Shown: positions 36,363 to 42,517 of the stretch, one piece after another | Layout of the letters: every line of letters begins with the position of its first letter | Position numbering within the stretch: position 1 is the first letter of the stretch | Assembly (NCBI GenBank): GCA_018267925.1 | Contig: JAFDXO010000182.1 | Location: 62,001 to 126,000, forward strand | Length of the DNA: 64,000 bases | Source: Bacteroidota bacterium | GTDB lineage: Bacteria > Bacteroidota > Bacteroidia > Chitinophagales > Chitinophagaceae | Direction: 5' to 3' | The notes under the pieces: generated by a model | What the model was told of the DNA's origin: nothing | The model's input: the letters and a program-made list of their open reading frames with translations, nothing else | Databases searched by the model: none | Translations under genes and position numbers: made by a program

Positions 36363-37732
36363 AACAAGGTTGGGAAATAAAAAAGTTGGGGGAAGTGTGT
36401 TTAATTGATAATGGACAATTGAAAATTGAAAATGAAAAACAAGGCTTAATGGACAAAAATAATGCTACATCAGAAGCTGTCAATGCTCAATTAAATAAAG
36501 GTTGGGAAATAAAAAAGTTGGGTGAAGTGTGTGAGTTTAGAAATGGTGCTGCACATGAACAATATATTGACGAAAACGGAAAATATATTCTCATTAACTC
36601 AAAATTTATTTCAGCAGATGGAGAAAAGTTAAAGCGAACAAATAAAGCTTTGTCGCCTTTGTTTGTAAATGATATTGCTTTTGTAATGAGTGATGTCCCA
36701 AAAGGGAGAGCATTAGCAAAATGTTTTCTTGTTGATAAAGATGATACTTATACTTTGAATCAACGAATTGGTGCAATTAGATCAAAAGTTTTTATTCCTA
36801 AATTTCTCGTTTATCAATTTAATCGTAACAAATACTTATTGAGTTTTGATAATGGAGAAAATCAAACAAACTTGAGAAAGAACGATATTCTTAATACACC
36901 ACTTTTTGTTCCACCACTCCCCACCCAACACCACATCGTTTCTATTTTAGACAAAGCCTTCTTGGCTATTGAGCGTAGTCGAAATAATGCCGAACAAAAC
37001 CTTAAAAATGCGAAAGAGCTTTTTGAGAGCGTACTCAATCAATTGATAATTGAAAATGAAAAATTGAAAATGGATTGGGAGGAGAAGAAGTTGGGGGAAG
37101 TTGCATTTGTAAAAAGTGGAGGAACTCCGTCAAGAAGTAAAAAAGAATTTTGGGAAGGAAATATTGCTTGGTATTCATCAGGCGAATTAAATGACACTTA
37201 CACAATCGAACCAGAAAGATTTATCAATGAATTAGCAATTGAAAATTCAAATGCAAAATTATTTCCAAAAGGTTCTTTACTTATTGGAATGTACGATACA
37301 GCCGCATTAAAAATGTCAATCATTGATAGAGATGCAACTTTTAATCAAGCAATCGCAGGCGTAAAACCCAATCCTAAAATTGATTTACATTTCATACTTC
37401 ACGCAATAAATTCACAGAAACCTGAACTTTTGAATTTAAGACGTGGAACTCGTCAGAAGAATTTGAGCTTAGAAAAAATAAAAGACATTTCAATTCCATT
37501 TCCACCACTTGCCACCCAACGCACCATCGTCCGCCAATTAGATGCCCTGCGAGCCGAAACACAAAAGTTAGAAGCGATATATCAACAAAAAATTGCTAAT
37601 TTGGAGGAACTTAAAAAATCAATCTTGCAAAAAGCATTTGCAGGAGAATTGCGTGGTGGTGAACCTGTCGAACCAAAAACAGAAAAATCCCGAAGGGATG
37701 ACAAGATTATAGAAAAAATGATGAACGAATAA
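36359..37732 (+). CDS. hsdS: Type I restriction system specificity subunit with duplicated N-terminal edge
   Basis: Two target-recognition domains are each introduced by a W-E-x-K-K-L-G-E-V motif (TRD1 from about residue 48, TRD2 from about 240). Each is followed by a conserved helical spacer (PPLPTQHHIVSILDKAF; PPLATQRTIVRQLDALRAETQKL). The TRD1 opening is present twice, 132 bp apart (36366-36400 and 36498-36532, 34/35 identical), so the first 44 residues are an extra in-frame copy of the domain edge. AATTGA-type patches lie at 36404-36440 and 37041-37073. The C-terminal tail after AFAGEL is made from two palindromes (37657-37675, 37687-37699). Confidence 0.92.
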   Translation: MKQGWEIKKLGEVCLIDNGQLKIENEKQGLMDKNNATSEAVNAQLNKGWEIKKLGEVCEFRNGAAHEQYIDENGKYILINSKFISADGEKLKRTNKALSPLFVNDIAFVMSDVPKGRALAKCFLVDKDDTYTLNQRIGAIRSKVFIPKFLVYQFNRNKYLLSFDNGENQTNLRKNDILNTPLFVPPLPTQHHIVSILDKAFLAIERSRNNAEQNLKNAKELFESVLNQLIIENEKLKMDWEEKKLGEVAFVKSGGTPSRSKKEFWEGNIAWYSSGELNDTYTIEPERFINELAIENSNAKLFPKGSLLIGMYDTAALKMSIIDRDATFNQAIAGVKPNPKIDLHFILHAINSQKPELLNLRRGTRQKNLSLEKIKDISIPFPPLATQRTIVRQLDALRAETQKLEAIYQQKIANLEELKKSILQKAFAGELRGGEPVEPKTEKSRRDDKIIEKMMNE

Positions 37733-37928
37733 AAATAATCCTGAAGGGATGATATGATTATAACGACACATACAATATGGAAAATAAAACCCCGAAGGGG
37801 TGAAATTAATGCCACCCCTTCGGGGTTGGGTTCCTGTTTTATTGTAAATTTCTATAATCATTTCACCCCTTCGGGGTTGAGAAACCATTCAATGATAAAT
37901 TTCTATAACCTTAACACCCCTTTGGGGT
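37687..37928. repeat. REP-like palindrome array upstream of the Y1 transposase
   Basis: Copies of accccttcggggt or variants lie at 37687-37699 (atcccgaagggat, inside hsdS), 37738-37750, 37789-37801, 37814-37826, 37865-37877 and 37916-37928. The last three begin exactly 51 bp apart. Between them the spacer tail gtaaatttctataa or gataaatttctataa is conserved. The first copies have the GAA-loop orientation and the later ones the TTC orientation. Confidence 0.9.
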
Positions 37929-37943
37929 TAAAATCGTAGAACA

Positions 37944-38405
37944 ATGGCAGGCACATTTTCACAAATTTATATCCAATATGTTTTTGCCGTGAAAGGCAGA
38001 GAGAACCTATTACAGAAACCTTGGCGTGACGAAGTATTTAAGTATATGGCAGGCATTATCAAAGGTAAAAATCAAAAACCAATTATCGTAAATGGGGTAG
38101 CCGACCACGTTCACGTTTTTGTGGGATTAAAACCGGCAATGAGTATATCGGATTTGGTTCGAGACATCAAAAACAATTCCTCCAATTTCATCAACGAACA
38201 AAAATTTATCAAGAGAAAATTTTCCTGGCAGGAAGGATACGGGGCTTTTTCGTATGCTCATTCTCAAATTGAAAATGTATATCAATACATTGCTAATCAG
38301 GAAGAACATCATCGGAAGAAAACCTTTAAAGAAGAATACATTGATTTTCTTCAAAAATTTGAAATTGAATACAACGAAAAATATTTATTCGAATGGTTGA
38401 ATTAA
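37944..38405 (+). CDS. IS200/IS605-type Y1 transposase, RAYT-like
   Basis: A 153-aa HUH-superfamily single-strand transposase. The HUH metal motif is H55-V-H57 (VADHVHVFVG) and the probable nucleophile is Tyr115 in VYQYIANQEEHH. A WQEGYGAFSYAHSQI stretch matches the many Bacteroidota copies. No TnpB is present. It is flanked on both sides by short GC-rich palindromes, the hallmark of REP-associated tyrosine transposases (RAYTs). It sits between hsdS and hsdR on the same strand and appears intact. Confidence 0.92.
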   Translation: MAGTFSQIYIQYVFAVKGRENLLQKPWRDEVFKYMAGIIKGKNQKPIIVNGVADHVHVFVGLKPAMSISDLVRDIKNNSSNFINEQKFIKRKFSWQEGYGAFSYAHSQIENVYQYIANQEEHHRKKTFKEEYIDFLQKFEIEYNEKYLFEWLN

Positions 38406-38412
38406 AAATATC

Positions 38413-38562
38413 ACCCCTTCGGGGTTTATTAAAATTTTGGATTGCATTGGGCTACAATCTTTACATCCCTTCGGGATTAAAGAAGAATAATCAAATCCCG
38501 AAGGGGGTGAAAAGATTAGAAAAAAATTGATTGGAAAATATATCAAACCCCGAAGGGGGGTG
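38413..38562. repeat. REP-like palindrome array downstream of the Y1 transposase and directly before hsdR
   Basis: Copies lie at 38413-38425 (accccttcggggt), 38465-38477 (atcccttcgggat), 38495-38508 (atcccgaagggggt) and 38547-38561 (accccgaaggggggt). Spacing is 52, 30 and 52 bp. The final copy ends 15 bp before the hsdR ATG and could form a hairpin over the ribosome-loading region. Confidence 0.9.
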
Positions 38563-38575
38563 AAAAGATTGTAAT

Positions 38576-41143
38576 ATGAACGAAGCAGAAACAAGAGCAG
38601 AACTCATAGACCCAAAGCTAAAGGCTTGTGGTTGGGGCGTTGTAGAAGGTTCTAAAGTCCTTCGTGAATACAGCATTACCGCAGGTAAAATACAAACAGG
38701 CGGTGGTCGTGGCAAAAAAGAAATTGCCGATTATGTGTTGGTTTACAAAGGCATCAGATTGGCTGTTGTAGAAGCCAAAAGTGATGAACAAGAAGTTGGC
38801 GAAGGTGTAATGCAAGCCAAAAAATACGCAGAGAAACTTCAATTAGAAACCACATTCAGCACCAACGGAAAAGCCATTTACCAAATCTGTATGAAAACAG
38901 GCGAAGAAGGTTTGGTAACAAACTTTTTAAGCCCTGACGAACTTTGGAATAAAACATTTCCAATTGACAATGAAAAATTGACAATGGAAAATGAATGGCG
39001 GGAAAAGTTTGCAGCAGTTCCTTTTGAAGACATCAACAAAACCAAACCGCCAAGATATTATCAGGAGAGTGCAGTAAATGCCGTAATGGAAGCGGTTGTA
39101 AAAAAGAAAGATAGAATACTTCTTACATTGGCGACAGGAACGGGAAAAACAACTATTGCTTTTCACATTGCTTGGAAGTTGTTTCAAACAAGGTGGAATA
39201 TAAAATGGGATGGAAGCCGAAGACCACGAATTTTGTTTTTGGCTGATAGAAACATACTTTCAGACCAAGCTTATGGAGAATTTACAAGGTATTCTGCTTT
39301 TAAAGATGATGCATTGGTTCGTATCAGCCCTAAAGCAATTCGGGATTTGAATGAAGATGGCAAAAAAATAAAAGTCAATACTTTCTTGACAAACTCAAGG
39401 CAAAACCAAAATCGTGTTCCGACCAATGGAAACATTTTCTTTACCATTTTCCAAACGTTCTCAACTTCGCCAACGGAGAATGTAGAATTGAAAATTAACA
39501 ATGAAAGTATTCCATCAAACATTGCTGCTGAACCAACCTCTAATTATCCATTATCCAATGTCAATTATCAATTATACCCAGCCGACTATTTTGATTTCAT
39601 TATCATTGACGAGTGTCACCGTGGCGGAGCCAATGACGAAAGTAAATGGAGAAGCATTTTAGAATATTTCAGCCCGGCAGTTCAGTTGGGTTTAACCGCT
39701 ACACCCAAGCGAAAAGACAATGTGGACACTTACAAATATTTTGGCGAACCAGTTTACATCTATTCGCTTAAAGAAGGTATCAATGACGGCTACTTAACGC
39801 CTTTCAAAGTAAAACGCATCAAAACCACTTTAGACGATTACCGCTACACTTCGGATGATACCATTGTGGAAGGTGAAATTGAAGAAGGCAAACTTTATGA
39901 AGAAAAAGACTTTAACCGCACGATTGAAATTGAAGAACGAGAAGCCAAACGGGTAAACATCTTTTTAGATGAAGCCAACCAAAACGAAAAGGCAATTATC
40001 TTTTGTGCCAATCAAGGACACGCAGCATTGATAAGAGATTTGGTAAACCAAAGCGCAAAACCTGTCCCGAACGGAGCTTCGGGAAGCAAAGACCCATTTT
40101 ATTGTGTTCGTGTTACCGCAAATGACGGAGAAGAAGGCGAAAGATTGTTGCGAGAATTTCAGGACAACGAAAAAACATTGCCAACAATTTTAACCACTTC
40201 GCAAAAACTCTCCACAGGAGTGGATGCAAGGAACATTCGGAATATCGTTTTGCTTCGCCCGATCAATTCAATGATTGAGTTTAAACAAATTGTTGGACGT
40301 GGCACGCGATTGTTTGACGGCAAAGAATTTTTCACCATTTACGATTTTGTAGATGCTTACAAACATTTTTCAGACCCCGAATGGGACGGAGAACCGTTGG
40401 AAGAAGAACCTTGCAAAAAGTGCGGACAAAATCCGTGTGAGTGCGAATATGTGCCCCCAAAGCCTTGCCCTGTATGTGGCGAAAGACCTTGTGTGTGTGA
40501 GAAAAAACCACCGCAACCTTGCGAGAATTGCGGACAAAGACCTTGTGTGTGCAATAAGAAAGTAAAAATCAAACTGAAAAACGGTAAGGAACGAGAAATT
40601 CAACACATGGTTTCCACTTCATTTTGGAGTGGAGATAAACCCATTTCAGCAGAAGAGTTTTTGAATAATCTGTTGGGTGAATTGCCTAAACTCTTCAAAG
40701 ACGAAGAAGAATTGCGGAAGCTTTGGAGCAATCCATTGACACGAAAAATCTTGTTAGAAAATTTAGATGCAGCAGGTTTCCCAAAAGACGATTTACTGAC
40801 TTTACAAAAGTTGGTGGACATGGAAAAAAGCGACTTGTATGATGTGTTGGAATATGTTTTTAATGGCGACTATATTGCCATGACAAGAGAAGCCAGAGCC
40901 AAAGCAGCGGAAGCAACCATCTTTGCCTTACTCAACGACAAACAAAAAGAGTTTATCACTTTCGTGTTGAGTAAATACATTGAAACTGGTGTGGACGAAC
41001 TCGACCAAGAGAAACTACCAACCTTACTGACCAACAAGTATCAATCATTAGAAGATGCTAAGGAAATTTTAGGAGACGTTGCAAACATCAGCAGACTGTT
41101 TATAGAATTTCAAGAACACCTTTACAAACAGAAAGCAGCGTAA
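38576..41143 (+). CDS. hsdR: Type I restriction endonuclease motor/nuclease subunit
   Basis: The N-terminal PD-(D/E)xK nuclease has D52 (ADYVLVY) and E66-A-K68. The SF2 translocase has Walker A ATGTGKTT (186-193), the DECH box (about 344), LTATPKR and GRGTRLFDG. A Cys-rich insert (about 612-662) carries three PCxxCGxxPCxC units. The C-terminal domain is helical. Repeat-derived insertions occur in frame: AATTGA-type at 38962-38997, a pair at 39486-39506 and 39541-39576, and a CCTGTCCCG palindrome at 40061-40087 giving PVPNGASGS. All frames stay open. It cuts DNA after translocation when HsdM-HsdS meet unmodified sites. Confidence 0.95.
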   Translation: MNEAETRAELIDPKLKACGWGVVEGSKVLREYSITAGKIQTGGGRGKKEIADYVLVYKGIRLAVVEAKSDEQEVGEGVMQAKKYAEKLQLETTFSTNGKAIYQICMKTGEEGLVTNFLSPDELWNKTFPIDNEKLTMENEWREKFAAVPFEDINKTKPPRYYQESAVNAVMEAVVKKKDRILLTLATGTGKTTIAFHIAWKLFQTRWNIKWDGSRRPRILFLADRNILSDQAYGEFTRYSAFKDDALVRISPKAIRDLNEDGKKIKVNTFLTNSRQNQNRVPTNGNIFFTIFQTFSTSPTENVELKINNESIPSNIAAEPTSNYPLSNVNYQLYPADYFDFIIIDECHRGGANDESKWRSILEYFSPAVQLGLTATPKRKDNVDTYKYFGEPVYIYSLKEGINDGYLTPFKVKRIKTTLDDYRYTSDDTIVEGEIEEGKLYEEKDFNRTIEIEEREAKRVNIFLDEANQNEKAIIFCANQGHAALIRDLVNQSAKPVPNGASGSKDPFYCVRVTANDGEEGERLLREFQDNEKTLPTILTTSQKLSTGVDARNIRNIVLLRPINSMIEFKQIVGRGTRLFDGKEFFTIYDFVDAYKHFSDPEWDGEPLEEEPCKKCGQNPCECEYVPPKPCPVCGERPCVCEKKPPQPCENCGQRPCVCNKKVKIKLKNGKEREIQHMVSTSFWSGDKPISAEEFLNNLLGELPKLFKDEEELRKLWSNPLTRKILLENLDAAGFPKDDLLTLQKLVDMEKSDLYDVLEYVFNGDYIAMTREARAKAAEATIFALLNDKQKEFITFVLSKYIETGVDELDQEKLPTLLTNKYQSLEDAKEILGDVANISRLFIEFQEHLYKQKAA

Positions 41144-41675
41144 TGACAGGACAACAAACACATACAGCAAACGCACAGCAGTCATACACATTGGCAAGCC
41201 ACACGACTTGTCCCGAAACTTCGGGAAGCCAACGCACAGACCAAAGCTATCCAAAGAGTATGCCTGCCCCAACGCAAGAGAAATACGAAGTATTCACGAA
41301 CACCTTTGAGACTAAAAATGACGTGAGTAAAATTCAAAATATTTTTTCCTGCCCTTCTAAAAAAATTAAAACACCCGACACGCAAGCCGACACGACAAAG
41401 ACCGTAAAACTCAATAATGACAATGGTTTACAAGGACGGTGGAAAAGAACCACTGGCTATAACAAGGTATTGCCAAGACCTGTCCCGAATCTTCGGGAAG
41501 CGGGGCTGTACGGCTTCAATTGGGCATTTCCCGCTAAGGCGGGACAGGTCGTGCAAGGTTCAACATTCGTTCTTCTATTGAACTTTTCCCGCTTAGGCGG
41601 GACAGGTTGTGCTAAAAACCCCGCCTTCGGCAATACCCAAACTAATACTCGCTGCTTACTGTAATTTCGTCCAAT
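41144..41675 (+). repeat. Right end of the hsd island: inverted blocks and nested palindromes
   Basis: A gene-free repeat-rich segment. It has the direct core copy (41280-41330) and inverted blocks C, B and A (see left end). It also has palindromes tcccgaa/ttcggga (41211-41226 and 41483-41498) and cccgc/gcggg hairpins (41530-41543, 41588-41601), each followed by gacaggt. A long-range inverted pair, GGTATTGCC (41466-41474) with GGCAATACC (41629-41637), is reinforced by gcgggg (41500-41505) and ccccgc (41619-41624). An open frame of 173 codons starts at the hsdR stop, but it is built of repeats and is not accepted as a gene. Confidence 0.75.
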
Positions 41676-42221
41676 ATGGAATTATATATAGCACTTTTAA
41701 GAGGCGTAAACGTTAACGGGAAGAACAAGTTAAACATGCAGGTGTTGCATCAATCCTTAGAACAAGCAGGGTATAACGAGGTTCAAACGTACATTCAAAG
41801 CGGCAACATACTTTTCAAATCAGCCGAAATAAACGTTGATTATTTACAAAAGGCTTTGCAGGAATTGATCTTTAGTCAGTTTAAATTGTCTGTTCCTGTC
41901 GTTGTTTTAACAAATGAACAGCTTTCCAAAATCTTGATTGAAAACCCTTTTTTATCAGACCTTAGTGTGAATGTAAAAGGTCTATATTATTGTTTGTTAC
42001 AACAATATCCTCAAAATAGTTCGCAATGTTTGAAAAATATACTTGAATCTAAAGACAATTTTATTATCACTGGAAAAACAGTTTACCTTCTTGTTCAAAA
42101 TGGTTATGGTAATACCAAGCTTAACAATAATTTTTTTGAAAAGAAATTGAATGTAACGGCTACCACCCGCAACCATCAAACATTACAAAAGTTATTGGAA
42201 ATGAGCCAAAATTTTCGATAA
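41676..42221 (+). CDS. DUF1697 family protein
   Basis: 181 aa opening with the family signature YIALLRGVNVNGKNKLNM and followed by YIQSGNILF, which define DUF1697. The C-terminal AT(T)TRNHQTLQKL is also typical. The function is unknown; it is cytoplasmic, with two ferredoxin-like folds. It borders the hsd island on the right and is probably ordinary chromosome. Confidence 0.9.
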   Translation: MELYIALLRGVNVNGKNKLNMQVLHQSLEQAGYNEVQTYIQSGNILFKSAEINVDYLQKALQELIFSQFKLSVPVVVLTNEQLSKILIENPFLSDLSVNVKGLYYCLLQQYPQNSSQCLKNILESKDNFIITGKTVYLLVQNGYGNTKLNNNFFEKKLNVTATTRNHQTLQKLLEMSQNFR

Positions 42222-42320
42222 AACCTACATACTTATCTCAAGTTGTCAAGCGATAGTTAACCCCTAACAAACGCCTCGTTAAGCACAGCTAAAAGTTGTG
42301 TAGTATTTCAATCCTCGTTG

Positions 42321-42424
42321 CATCTTTGCAATACAATTAACAACCGGATCTTCTTTCTGACTATAACAATAAAGGTTTCATAGCGCACCCAATAGTGCAG
42401 TCTATGAAACCTTTTGTTTTTTTA
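42321..42424 (+). ncRNA. Candidate small RNA or short leader ended by intrinsic terminator
   Basis: A near-consensus -7 box CATCTTTG (42321-42328), with a TTG 22 bp upstream (42296-42298), is followed about 43 bp later by a long hairpin. The outer stem is aaaggtttcatag/ctatgaaacctttt (42371-42383 with 42402-42414). The inner stem is gcac/gtgc, and then gtttttttaag. The predicted transcript is about 85-90 nt and no gene starts inside. It may instead only be the distant terminator of DUF1697. Confidence 0.4.
42371..42424 (+). terminator. Strong intrinsic terminator
   Basis: A stem of at least 13 bp, aaaggtttcatag with ctatgaaacctttt, has an inner gcac/gtgc stem and a run of seven T. Confidence 0.85.
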
Positions 42425-42473
42425 AGGGAATCATAAAAGCTAATCCTAAATCCAAATATTCACATACAGCACA

Positions 42474-42495
42474 AAACCCTGTATTCACAGGGTTT
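42474..42495 (-). terminator. Probable terminator of the anti-sigma/barrel gene
   Basis: An 8-bp stem aaaccctg/cagggttt with a 6-nt loop lies 23 bp after the stop on the minus strand. The T-tract is short. Confidence 0.5.
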
Positions 42496-42517
42496 CCTAT
42501 ATTTAATACACTAAATT

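Noticed and set aside
36359-37732. Phase-variable inverting hsdS locus
   Set aside because: No second or partial inverted hsdS copy and no adjacent recombinase were found. Only a direct 35-bp duplication is seen.
37738-38562. Regularly spaced repeats that could suggest a CRISPR array
   Set aside because: The repeated unit is a 13-bp palindrome in both orientations with partly conserved spacers. No cas genes are present and a Y1 transposase sits in the middle; a REP/RAYT arrangement explains it.
41143-41664. Open frame of 173 codons starting at the hsdR stop
   Set aside because: It is composed of repeat blocks and palindromes with no protein-like pattern, and overlaps elements that recur at the other island end.
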